From Hemerocallis citrina (taxonomy: Eukaryota > Streptophyta > Magnoliopsida > Asparagales > Asphodelaceae), in NCBI GenBank assembly GCA_017893485.1, contig CM030361.1, positions 305,684,822-305,748,821 on the forward strand: 64,000 nucleotides of DNA, given 5' to 3'. Shown here piece by piece: positions 23,169-33,361 of this stretch. Position 1 is the first letter of the stretch, and every line of letters starts with the position of its first letter. Made by a program: the position numbers and the translations under genes. The notes under the pieces were generated by a model that saw only the letters and a list, made by a program, of their open reading frames with translations, did not search any database and was not told the DNA's origin.

Positions 23169-23312
23169 ATTCTGATACAAAAGATCCATTAAATTCGAAG
23201 TATAAGACAAGAATTTTAAATCAACTTGCATTTCATTGAATTCCAAACTTTATACGTTCGAATTAAAAACATTTCTTAACATCAGAATAAAAGAAATAGA
23301 AGCTACAACAAT

Positions 23313-23738
23313 CTAACTCCTACGGTTCCTCTTCGCTTCTCGAAGTTCTCCCCGTAGTTCATCAACTTCATCCTTCAGCACATCAGTCAGGTTCTTCCTC
23401 TTCTCGAGTTCCCATACTCGATGACTGAGAACTGAAAAGTTGTCCTTTCGCTTTGCCAGCTGAGCCTCCAATAATCCGACTCTCTCTCGCAGTGTCTCTA
23501 CCTGCCTCTGAAGAGAAGTCACAAGACTACTCAAAACTGGTCCCTCTTCTTCATCAGAAGAAGAATCGTCAGATGAATCCGAAGGTGGGGTAATCTCTCG
23601 AGATTCAGGCCATTCCTCCTCATCAGAATCTGCTTGTCCAGGGTGGTACTTGTCCTCGGAATCTGCCTGTCCAGGATGGTACTCTTCCTCAATGATATGC
23701 CAGTCGCCGTCTCCAGCAGGGTCAAAGTGATCAGCCAT
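23313..23738 (-). CDS. Unrecognised acidic coiled-coil ORF upstream of gag in the Tekay element
   Basis: An uninterrupted frame lies between the primer site and gag. It starts at MADHFDPAGDGDW (an earlier in-frame Met exists at 23822) and gives 141 residues. The first half is very acidic, with a duplicated YHPGQADS motif and a Ser/Asp/Glu run. The second half is a long heptad helix (LVTSLQRQVETLRERVGLLE, then WELEKRK, DELRGELREA) ending in a basic tail KRNRRS. It is not gag-like and has no zinc knuckle, and I do not recognise it as a known chromovirus protein. It ends 144 bases before gag on the same strand, so both could come from one RNA. A captured host coiled coil or a lineage-specific accessory protein are both possible. 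Confidence 0.65.
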   Translation of the reverse strand: MADHFDPAGDGDWHIIEEEYHPGQADSEDKYHPGQADSDEEEWPESREITPPSDSSDDSSSDEEEGPVLSSLVTSLQRQVETLRERVGLLEAQLAKRKDNFSVLSHRVWELEKRKNLTDVLKDEVDELRGELREAKRNRRS

Positions 23739-23893
23739 CTTAGAAAGTAGGGAGGAAGAAGCATAAGTCATAGAGCAACACAAATGTAAGTCACTTACAT
23801 TTAAATCTTTAAACTCAAACACACACTCTAATGTCCACTTCTAGGGTGTCGTTCCTTATAAATTTGTACCAATATGGAAAGCGTAGAAAAGCG

Positions 23894-23907
23894 TGGCTCT
23901 GATACCA
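23894..23907 (-). other. Primer binding site of the Tekay element (initiator tRNA-Met)
   Basis: The minus strand reads TGGTATCAGAGCCA three bases after the 5' LTR end. This is the usual plant primer site complementary to the 3' end of initiator tRNA-Met. Confidence 0.9.
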
Positions 23908-23910
23908 CTC

Positions 23911-26827
23911 TGTAACGCTCCGAATCCCAAATACACTGAATTCGAGATGTTCTATAGGATCTTTTCGCTTCTTTTAGTACAATTTTACGAGAAAATTTAA
24001 AACTTTTCACTTTACATCAGAGTTTACATCAATATTACATTTACATTGCACAGTGGAAGTAAAATTTACAACAATGAACAAATGTACAACAACATTGAAT
24101 GAATCTTTAAGCATTTGTTCCTCTTTAATCTTTTTCATGCCATTGGTCTTGCATACAACACTGTGGGCACGTCAGTTTATTCAACCGACGATAATTATAC
24201 ATGGCCATCCTCTTTATGCCAGAAACAGTATAACGATTCTCATTTCTTAACAGATCACAAACTTGTTCACATATCAAAAATAAAGTAAAAGGGAAATCTT
24301 AATGATGTCGTGTCGTGATCGTGCACTTAATCCTTAATGCAATTATTTATATTAGATGACACTAATGTGCACTTGTTCGGATTCTATGCATCCCATACTA
24401 CATAGGTCCGAGGGCAAGCCTCTTAATCGTTCTTCATCTTTGTAGGGTTCAATCCCTCGCCATGACTTAATCTACTACTGTAACAATGGTGAGTATCCTA
24501 GATGATCTATGAGTACAAGCTCGTGTACAGAAAACCTGGAAGGGAACCCCACGCCATGTCTTGACTCATCAAGCATGCATTCTGTGGTAATTCAGCCTCC
24601 TTCATGGCACACGATCCTCTTGCAGTCACCAAACATCCCACAAGCATGACTAGAGTCTGATCATTCTGAGTTGTGCCCACGTCATGTCTTGACTCATCAA
24701 GCATGCATTCTGTGGCTCACACACCCGCACCGTAAACCCTAGTTCTCATACTCGTGTTTTTCTCTCACTTTCATCACATCTTCACTATGCACTAATCCTT
24801 AGTTTTTATTAGAATCATGAACAAAAATCAAAGCTCTAGAGTTAGCCTCTCCACTAAACCGGACTTATTCATTTCATTCAAACATGACCAACCTTGGTCT
24901 TTCTTTTCAATTTTCATTTCATTTCATTTCCAATGCCGGGGGAGACTTAGCTACTCTTTGGTTTCAATTTCCAATTCACAATTTCCAATTTGAGCATTTT
25001 CAACTCATAATTCATTTAATAGTCTCACAGACTTTCTTTATCATGATCTTAGCTTCCTCAATTCAAATCTATGATTCATTTCATGTAAATTCATGCAACA
25101 ACAAATAGAGTTCACCAACATCAACCATAAGGTTCACAACTTTTGACAGAAACAAAAATAAGATCTCTGACATATCAAAAATATTCTGGACAGTCGACTT
25201 GTTCAGTCAAATCAAGTTCTTCATAACTGCTCAGGAGAGTCGACTGCTGCACATGGCCAGTCGGCTGCTCCGCAATTTTCCGTGTTCAAAATATCATTCA
25301 CGTGACAGTCGACTGTCATTCCATCAGTCGGCTGTCCTGGGGTTTCAACAGTACATTTTAATACTCAGCCCAGTCGACTTGCTACTTGCATTAAGTCGAC
25401 TGAACAGGTTAACATTTCAAATTTAGGAATTATCTTTCCTCTGTTCTTCCATTCACATGTATCATTGTGTCACATTACCATATATATTCATGCTGCATAA
25501 ACACGTAATTTCTTAACTATTCACTAACATCACCACATAGAACGTCACATAACTAATATTTTTCTTTCCTCAAGGAAATGTTACGCATGCAGAAGTGAAT
25601 ACTAAATCTCAATTTAGTATACTAGAACATCACCATAAAATACTTCGTTTCAGGGAATTTCTGGACTATTCTTAATTTAATTCAATACCGGTCGGCTGTT
25701 TACATCAACAGTCGACTGTACGGGTTATTCCCAGTTTTACTAATCATCCCTAGTTCTTTTTCATCTGTTCATGTCTCCTCAGTCATGTATAACATGGGGA
25801 AATAAGTTTAGCAATCATTCTATCACTTCAGTTTGTACACACGTACATTATTAAATTTTCCAATAAATCATGAATAAACATTCGCCTCGTACCAGTCGAC
25901 TTGTTCACGTGACAGTCGACTGTACAGACCTATTTCAGTCTTATTTACAGTGTCATTACTTCATTATTAGTCCTTCACAACTTTCATCATAAGCATACAC
26001 AGAGCAATCTAATATGTTTAAACTTACTCTTCCCGAGCATGGTAACAATCATTACTGCCATAACATAATTACTATATTAGAAGTCCTGAGAAATACCCAC
26101 CTTAATGACGAAAAATAACCGAATCCAGAAAAGCTTCTTAATGAACTGCACGACTTCTTGCTCCTTGCTCCTTGCTCCTCACCGAAGCTCCTCTGCAGAG
26201 ATGATCGGCCTCCAAAGGTACTCTCATTCACAAAACTCTACAATATATATCTTCTCTTCAAGAGATCTTGGTGTAGAAGATGTTTAGGAGAGAGGGGTAT
26301 TTATACACCAGTTTGGGTGAGATGGAAGGTTAGGATTTAGTAGATAGTTATAGGGTCAAGGGCTAGGATGAACTAGGGAGTTGTAATAACTACCCACACT
26401 CTAGATGACTACCCATGATTCAACTCCACTCCTTACCCAAAACCGGCCAAGAAAAAGTGTGCTCATGCACGTGTATGTGAGATGCACGTGCATGCACAAG
26501 TCATCATAAAACTTGTACAAAATACAAAATGAAAAACTTTTTCAAAAAAATGTTCCACATTACAAGTTGTAGAAAAAATAGAATTAAACCATGGGCTTTA
26601 ATTCATGGCCCAAAACCATAGTTATTTAAAAATAAAAGAATGCATTATATTTTGGGCTTTAAGAAAAAGGGCTTTTTATTAAAATAAGGCTTTGGTACAA
26701 AACGATTAAAAACACAAATTGAAATATCTTTACTCTTCTTGATGAAAATATGAGCCAAAAATATTACACGTGCACACTACGTGCAAAATAAATAATTTTT
26801 CATTAATTGAAAAATCAGGGCATTACA
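23911..26827 (-). repeat. 5' LTR of the Tekay-type element (2917 bp)
   Basis: It pairs with 15735-18679 and has the same ends. It lacks the extra 20 bp or so present in the other LTR, and has one fewer CTTGCTCC unit near 26158. The palindrome cluster is at 25192-25921 and the TATA box near 26297-26306. Confidence 0.95.
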
Positions 26828-26988
26828 ACCTCACCCTCTTCTTCTGAACCTTAGGAGCCTTCTCGGGCGACGGGGTCACCAACGGCTCGAGGGCGGGGGG
26901 CCTCGGGAGGGAGCCCGTCCCCCCGGCCTGACCACCCTCGGTTCGGGCCTCTTCGGTAGATGGCACCCCCTCGTCCTCCCCTTCTTCA

Positions 26989-29900
26989 TGTAACAACCCT
27001 GATTTTTTTTTACGAATGCGTCTTGTAAACGAACTGAGTCCTACTAGTTATGGAAATTATATTTTTGGTTAAAGAAATTGTTTTTCTCACTAATAGCCTA
27101 CATGGTGCATATGAATATATGTATATATGTATATATGAATGTATGTACATGTTGAGTTGGGCTTGTGAGCCCAAATGAAACAAGACAAACCCACCACACT
27201 TGAACACAATCAAGTGGGTCAAGCCCAACCCTAGGTTATGGCTGGCCACTTTATGGAGGGAAATAAGAGAGAGGGTATGAGATTAGGGTTAGGATTTTGA
27301 ACACCAAAAACACCATGATGAGTTTTGTAAGAGCCCATCACACCACCACCCATAAGAGCCAACCTCTTGCTTGATGAGACACTTCTCCTCTTCCCCATGG
27401 GTTGAAAATCCAGCCTACCCACTCTCACTCTCTTCTACACTTTGTTTTAAAAGCCCTTCACTCCTCCAACTCACTCCTACTACTCTTACTCTCTTCCTAT
27501 ACCTCCAAACCCCATTCCTAATACACTTAGCTACTGATTTGGGAAGAGAAGAAGAAGGGAAGCCAAGGAGAAGAAGAATAAAGAGCCAAAGCAAAGGAGA
27601 AGAAGCAAGGAGCTAGAAGAGTCAAGAAGGAGGGCCTTCAAGCAAGCAAACTACTAACAAGGTGGGTGTTTCCAATCTCTTGTTTTGTTTTTGGAAGATT
27701 GAATGGTGTTTGATGACTAAAAAAGTGACATGCATGTCCTAGGAATGAACTTTAACAACTCGTTTTGTGCTAAGTAGACCAAACCAGAAAATCCTGTTAA
27801 AAGACTGAATTTTTGTTGTCAGTCCGTAGCTCATTGTATGAACACTACTTGGAATTTTGATCTGAAATTTTTATAGAATGATCATATAGGTATTGTACAC
27901 CTCAGTAATTTGTATGGATTTTTATGATTTTTTCTGCTATTAAAATAAATTACGAATTTACATGCTCATCAGAATAGAAAGAAGCAATTTTTATTGTTAC
28001 TGTTGTGGAAAGAATGACTTGTATCTCACTGCATGCTTATGGAAATGATCTGAAATTTTAGTATGTCTTTGTTAAGTGTATCTAAGACCTAAGTTTCATA
28101 TTTCATGAGATTTGGACCACTTTAGCTATGTCAATAAAATCATGCAAACAGAGCTAGATATTTTAGTGAACAGATCTACTGTTGTTACTGCCCTGTTTTT
28201 GGAGGATATTCAAAAGGACATAAATGGAAATCTACTTGGTAGAATCACTTGATTTTTGGAAGAGTTGTAACATAAAGTGTCAGGAACTAGATTCTAAAAT
28301 TTCATGATGATCTGACACCGTTTACTATTTTAATTTTATTTTACCCCATAACTGTGTTAACATGATGTTCTGTTCTGAGATTCTGTACACTTGTTAAAGA
28401 TGAGACCATAAGACTTTGTAAATGACCTTGTATGGAGGAACTTGAAACTAAGAAGTTTTAGTAGACACACAAACCTTTCTTGAATGACCAATAAATCCTG
28501 ATTTGGACAAGTATTCAATTTTATATGATTTTTATAAGTGACGACAGAAGCACAGTAAATCTTAGAGCTTACTATTTTGCACCATCATCATTGAGATGAG
28601 TCTAAACTTGTATCTTGTTGGCTTAGAGTTGCTATTTGAGGTCAAAACTCATGTACTAGATGTGTACTTGGGTTAAGACTCAAATTATCTAATGTTTCTT
28701 TCTTAGAGTAGCTCATAGTTGCTTGTAGACTCCATTATAGACCACATTGTTCAATATTTCGAAGTGAAAATTGTATTGGATGTTGGGGTATTGTTGTAGA
28801 CCACTTTGGGATGAAATTCATGCCCATTGTGTACTTGTACTTGCTATCTACCTTGAGTAGAAGCATAGAGAGCACCCGATCGTGATTCCTAAAGGGAACA
28901 GGACCGGGAATGACTCCGTTTTGGCATAAATGCCAAGTGTGTGCTTGCTATTTGGAATCTTAAATTGCCATTTTTAGGACTCATAGAACCCCTTTTGGGG
29001 TATTCATGGGTTAGGACTTACTCCTAGTGTGGTGTACCTTGTCGGGGTACGTTGGATTTGAGTATTAAGACTCTAGGACTAAGTCTTGTGGCAAACCTAG
29101 ACGGGTAGAATAAGACCCATGTCGCATCGAACGTGTTAAAGGAGATGACTCGTGCGTCGACGTACTCACCGTGCACGGATGGATTTCATGGTTTTTGTTT
29201 GGAGCTGCCACTTGTCGAGGACCGTGGAGTGTTAAGTTTAGCAGGAGCTACTTGTTGGTCGGACCGAGGTTCCAATCGAACTCCAAGCATAGATGGCGGT
29301 TGCGGCGATCGATGGGATCGATTCATCGTTGGTTTGTGCCAAGTGTGGGCCGAGGCGGGTCAACTCTTGGGCCGAACTAGAGGGCTAGTTGAGTAGTGTG
29401 AAATGGGTTGAAATCTATTTTGATAAAGGTGCTGACTAGGGAGAGTCAACTAATGGAACTGAACTAGTTGATCTTGGCAAGAAAGTCAATTATCGAGTTA
29501 GGAATTTGGAAATGGTAGATAGATCACCTAACTAAAAGAATTAGAGTTGGCTAGAGTGATGGTTTGAGTAGTCAGTCGATAAAACAAATCTTGAATTCAA
29601 CCTTAACCTTTAATCTTAGAGTGGGGTAACCTTGATACTTTGGTAGGGCTAGATCGAGTCTTGGTTGATTGTAAGGACAGGCACTAGCGAGGGTGTTCGC
29701 CTGTCAGGGGGACGTCGTCTCGACTGCAAGTTCTGCTATAGTGTAAGGATGAGTGTAGCGGAGTTGGGAAAACCTTATATCCGTCATGTCCTTTGTTGAC
29801 CGATGCAGGCAGGAGGTTTAGAGGAATTCCCCACAGAGCGAGACTCTACGGGAAAGATTCTAAGTCCTCTGGCGGGAGGCCATAGTGCCCGTATATCAAC

Positions 29901-30730
29901 TTTTGGTAAGGTCCGGGGAGACGATATATCGGGTAAGCTGATTGGATTACAGTCAACATATCGGGTAAGCCGATTTGATTACAGTCACGCAGGATAAGCC
30001 CTGCGACTGACCATGATTTCAGTCACGTAGGATAAGCCTGCGATTGACCAGTCACGCAGGGTAAGCCTGCGACTGGAGTTCCGGGCATAGTGGATAAAAC
30101 TATGAGAATTGGACACCACTAACGACTAGCAGGGTAAGCCTGCAGCCTCACCATCACTGGAATCAAAAATAGGAGAGCACAAGAGTAGGATGCACAGCGG
30201 GGGATCGAGCCCCATTAAACTGAAGAACGTCGTTTGGTTGGGGGGTGTGTGGTATGGGATGCATATCTTTCAACCAAGCGTGCATTAGCCTTAGGAGCAT
30301 GTGTGCATAGTGTGTGCATTAGTATAGGCCATGCCATACACCGACACTTGTTTGACATCAAATATTATTTGTGGTTGTTGAGATTGGAATCGTTATATTA
30401 TGGCGTAGAGAGGATAGTCGAATATAGCATTTTTCATCAGTTGTAATCAACTGACGTGCCCACAGTTATCAGTGCAGGATTGACAATTTGGGATCGCGGG
30501 GAAAGCTCTAGCAGGGGAAAACATCCAAGTGAAAGTTACGGTCCAAATTTTATTGTACATTCTTGTTGTAACAATTAATTTGTTATTGTTGTAATCATTG
30601 GACATTGTAATAACAATTTGATGTAATAAAAGTTTTTAATTTCCTGTAATTTTTGTTGTGTTGTGACTCATTTGAAGAAAGATCCTAGAGAGTGTCACGA
30701 GTTCCTATGTTAGGAATTCGGGGCGCTACA
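26989..30730. mobile_element. 3.7-kb solo LTR, Tekay-like ends
   Basis: It runs from TGTAACAACCCTGATTTT to GGGGCGCTACA, flanked by CTTCA and CTTCG (a 5-bp duplication with one change). It has no pol or gag. The ends resemble those of the Tekay LTRs, and a second copy sits at 56800-61008. It interrupts the acidic N-terminal part of the Tat antisense gene, whose frame resumes at 30731. Solo LTRs arise when the two LTRs of an element recombine. Confidence 0.88.
29982..30075. repeat. Three consecutive hairpin repeats inside the solo LTR
   Basis: Units at 29982-30009, 30020-30046 and 30049-30075 each read like CAGTCACGCAGG-ATAAG-CCTGCGACTG and fold into a strong stem with a short loop. In the related LTR copy only one weaker unit is visible near 60303-60330, so the number of units differs between copies. 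Confidence 0.7.
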
Positions 30731-31054
30731 CTTCGTCCTCCTCTTCGTCCTCATCATCAGTATCCTCCTCACCCGAGTTGCTGCTCTCCACCACAAACAG
30801 CTTGCGGGTGCGCAGCGGCTCCGTGGCAATCACTTCATCCTTCGTGTCCCACGAAGTTGAAGGATCCGAAGAAGTTGAAGAATCCGATAGGCCCGTATGG
30901 ACAACACTATCAGAAGTAGAGGCGGAGGAGTCGGACTAAGCCCTAGACATGATAAAAATCTAACCTGAGAAAGGCTTGAACGGAAGATCGCCAGGAAACT
31001 CGTCGACGGTGACTGAAAAATCCTAGAGAGAGAGAGAGAGTAAAAGTAAGCAAT

Positions 31055-31110
31055 GAGAAGGGGGAGAGGGTTGCGCCTATAGAAGGGGGAGAGGGTTGCG
31101 CCTATATAGG
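31055..31110 (-). promoter_or_regulatory. Likely promoter of the Tat antisense gene
   Basis: On the minus strand a TATA box (CCTATATAGG, 31101-31110) lies about 150 bases upstream of the antisense start codon at 30949. A 26-bp block containing GAAGGGGGAGAGGGTTGC is duplicated in tandem just downstream of the TATA. Array 2 starts about 100 bases further upstream. This supports a separate antisense transcription unit. Confidence 0.55.
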
Positions 31111-31208
31111 GGATTTACTGTGACTCCTCGATTCCCACAAAAATGGTTGATGTGACTCCTTGATTCACGCAATAGTCTCTTGAGCTCGCTCGTCTTGCCG
31201 ATCCTCAT

Positions 31209-32266
31209 AAGCCTCAACGGTCGACCTATATCTCGAGCACAGGGGTAGCTTCATCAAGCCAAGTCTCTTGAACTCGCTCATCTCGCCGACCCCCATAAGC
31301 CTCGACGGTCGACCTATATCTCGAGCACAGGGATAGCTTCATCAAGCAAAGTCTCTTGAGCTCGCTCGTCTCGCTGACCCCCATAAGCCTCGACGGTTGA
31401 CCTATATCTCGAGCACAGGGGTAGCTTCATCAAGCCAAGTCTCTTGAGCTCGGTCGTCTTGCCGACCCCCATAAGCCTCGACGGTCGACCTATATCTCGA
31501 GCACAGGGGTAGCTTCATCAAGACAAGTATATTGAGCTCGCTCGTCTCGCCGACCCCCATAAGCCTCGACGGATGACCTATATCTCGAGCACAGGGATAG
31601 CTTCATCAAGCCAAGTCTCTTGGGCTCGCTCGTCTTGCTGACCCCTATAAGCCTCGACGGTCGACCTATATCTCGAGCACAGGGGTAGCTTCATCAGGCC
31701 AAGTCTCTTGGGCTCGCTCGTCTTGCCGACCCCCATAAGCCTCGACGGTCGACCTATATCTTGAGCACAGGGGTAGCTTCCACAAAGCCAAGATACTTGG
31801 GCTCGCTCGTCTTGCCGACCCCCATAATCCTCGACGATCGACATATATCTTGAGCACAGGGGTAGCTTCATCACGCAACAGTCTCTTGAGCTCGCTCGTC
31901 TAGTCGATCCCCATAAACCTCGACGGTCGACCTATATCTCGAGCACAGGGGTAGCTTCATCAAGCCAAGTCTCTTGAGCTCGCTCGTCTCGTTGATTCCC
32001 ATAAGCCTCGACGGTCGACCTACATCTCAAGCACAGGGGTAGCTTCATCAAGCCAAGTCTCTTGGGCTCGCTCGTCTTGCCGACCCCCATAAGCCTCGAC
32101 GGTTGACCTATATCTCGAGCACAGGGGTAGCTTCATCAAGCCAAGTCTCTTGAGCTCGCTCATCTTGTCGACCCCTACAAGTCTCGACGGCCGACCTAGA
32201 TCTCGAGCACAGGGGTAGCTCCCACAAAGTCAAACCTCTTGGGCTCGACACTCCGAGCCGACTCCA
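31209..32266 (+). repeat. 88-bp minisatellite array 2, about 12 copies
   Basis: Units start at about 31209, 31297, 31385, 31473, 31561, 31649, 31737, 31825, 31914, 32002, 32091 and 32179. They open with AAGCCTCGACGGTCGACC, contain CTCGAGCACAGGGGTAGC and end in GCCGACCCCCAT. The first 10 bases, the central CTCGAGCAC(A)(C/G)GGGTAGCTT block and the closing CCGACCCCC are shared with array 1, in the same orientation. The array lies between the antisense promoter and the 3' LTR. Confidence 0.95.
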
Positions 32267-32481
32267 TACATCATTGTGAACAAAGGGAATCACCAAGACC
32301 TGTTCGGCAATGCTCGACAGCAGACCCCCATGCTCGGTTATTGAGACCCTGGTGCTCGGCCATGGGGGCCCTCACCAGCCCGACACCGACCCCAACCAAC
32401 CCAAGCTACATGAACTCTCTTCCCACTCTTCTTCATGGAACCCGACTACTCCTCCACGACTGGCCAGGCACAGTCCTACAT

Positions 32482-32491
32482 GAATGGGGGG
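32482..32491 (+). other. Polypurine tract of the Tat element
   Basis: The run GAATGGGGGG sits two bases before the LTR start TGTGATATGGG. A similar tract, GGAAGTTGGGGG, precedes the related LTR at 41593. Confidence 0.7.
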
Positions 32492-32493
32492 CT

Positions 32494-33024
32494 TGTGATA
32501 TGGGATAAATGAAGTGGCATAATCAGGGCCCTCTGATCTCCTCTAGACCCCCCTCCCCCCCCTCCCGTGATCATCAAGCCAGCTACAGTCCAATGGGCCA
32601 CCACCATCTCAGGCCCATGGGCAAACGGGTCCAACCCGGCTTGTTAAGGCTCCAGACCCATTTATCCCTACCTATAAATACCCAACCCCCTCCTCACTTT
32701 GGCAGGTAATCAAACTTTTCCCACCTGAACCCTAGCTTTCCAGTCTCTTTTTCAGTGACTGACTAGATCGTCGGAGGTCCTGTCGCCGGGATTTCTCCCG
32801 ATATTTCTAGGCAGTGTGCAGGTACAGAAGATTCAAGCCGAGCTACTACATCCGAGCCGAGCTACTGGATCCGAGCCGAGCGCTCAGCCTCTACCTCTCC
32901 GCTCCTACTTCTGAGCCGCTCCCGCTTCCCGGGGTCGGACCGACGCCAGTACTAAGGTTTCCCTCTCACAAATTATAAGAACTCACACCTGCTGCCCCCA
33001 CACCTCCAAAAACGAACAGCATCA
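32494..33024 (+). repeat. 3' LTR of the Tat element (531 bp)
   Basis: Starts TGTGATATGGG and ends AACAGCATCA, with a TATA box CCTATAAATA at 32681-32690. Downstream of the TATA it shares GTAATCAA, GACTGACTAGATCGTCGGAG and AACTCACACCTG with the complete LTR at 61280-62037, so the two belong to one family group. The 5' partner LTR is not in the window. Confidence 0.85.
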
Positions 33025-33032
33025 CTATTGTT

Positions 33033-33192
33033 TTGGCTATAAGGTATAAGGAGAAGTTGCGGTGTAGTAGGAGGCTCAATAAAACTCCCTTCATTCCCAA
33101 AGCATCTTCACTTCATAGTCCCAGTTCCAATTTTAAAGCTCATAAGTCATCACATACCACCACCACTACACCTAAAAAGTTACTACCTTATG

Positions 33193-33238
<46 letters not shown>

Positions 33239-33334
33239 AAAGAGGAGAACTATCTCTCAGGACATAAATGGAAATCTTGGAAATTCTTCTTCTTGGAGAT
33301 ATTTGATGAAAAGGAAAAGGAGAGTTTGGACTTG
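33033..33334 (+). pseudogene. Reina gag C-terminal remnant with an expanded GA repeat
   Basis: The frame RRLNKTPFIPKASSLHSP ... PKKLLPYELRE is the linker that leads into the zinc knuckle in this lineage. Where the knuckle would begin, a (GA)n microsatellite at about 33197-33236 turns the protein into an alternating Arg-Glu run, and no Cys residues follow. Frame and knuckle are lost downstream. Confidence 0.6.
33197..33236 (+). repeat. GA dinucleotide microsatellite
   Basis: An uninterrupted run of about 20 GA units inside the gag remnant. Confidence 0.95.
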
Positions 33335-33361
33335 AGTACAGAAGAGGAAGTGGGTACATGA

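Larger units (their letters stand above)
15735..26827 (-). mobile_element. Complete 11.1-kb Tekay/Del-type chromovirus (Ty3/gypsy)
   Basis: Two near-identical LTRs (15735-18679 and 23911-26827) flank a minus-strand internal region with primer site, extra coiled-coil ORF, gag, protease, reverse transcriptase, RNase H, integrase, chromodomain and polypurine tract. The element is flanked by a perfect 5-bp duplication, ACCTC at 15730-15734 and 26828-26832. The chromodomain and the long LTRs place it in the Tekay/Del group. Pol carries at least three stops and one frameshift, so the copy is probably not autonomous. Confidence 0.95.
12690..30949 (-). pseudogene. Antisense gene of the Tat element, PF04195-like 'putative gypsy type transposon' protein, split by four insertions
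   Basis: Read on the minus strand, the start Met is at 30949 (MSRA, then an in-frame TAG), followed by an acidic Ser/Asp-rich N-terminus. Coding segments are 30949-30731, 26988-26828, 15734-15554, 14842-14593, 14156 to about 13395, and about 13025 to 12690; each break coincides with an insertion or a likely intron. The PF04195-like core reads LIRKYPDD, IRASYFIRREFELMVPSA, LRLPIHPFIREILNW, then GIYYVSPRGG and WKRKYFVV. A likely intron separates SHMVRA from MDPEAIKVRRLALKKQK. The C-terminus is charged and ends at 12690. Function is unknown; a related antisense gene is known in Grande elements. Four insertions and several stops make it a pseudogene here. Confidence 0.75.
6721..33024 (+). mobile_element. 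Tat/Grande-like Ty3/gypsy element, 5'-truncated, with four nested insertions
   Basis: The element starts abruptly inside the region between protease and reverse transcriptase; gag and the 5' LTR are missing. The order is pol (+) to 9849, an 88-bp minisatellite, an antisense PF04195-like gene (30949 down to about 12690), a second 88-bp minisatellite, a polypurine tract at 32482-32491 and an LTR at 32494-33024. A long 3' region with tandem repeats and an antisense gene is known from Grande-type members of the Tat lineage. Nested insertions at 14157-14592, 14843-15553, 15735-26827 and 26989-30730 account for about 16 kb of the 26.3 kb. Confidence 0.85.
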
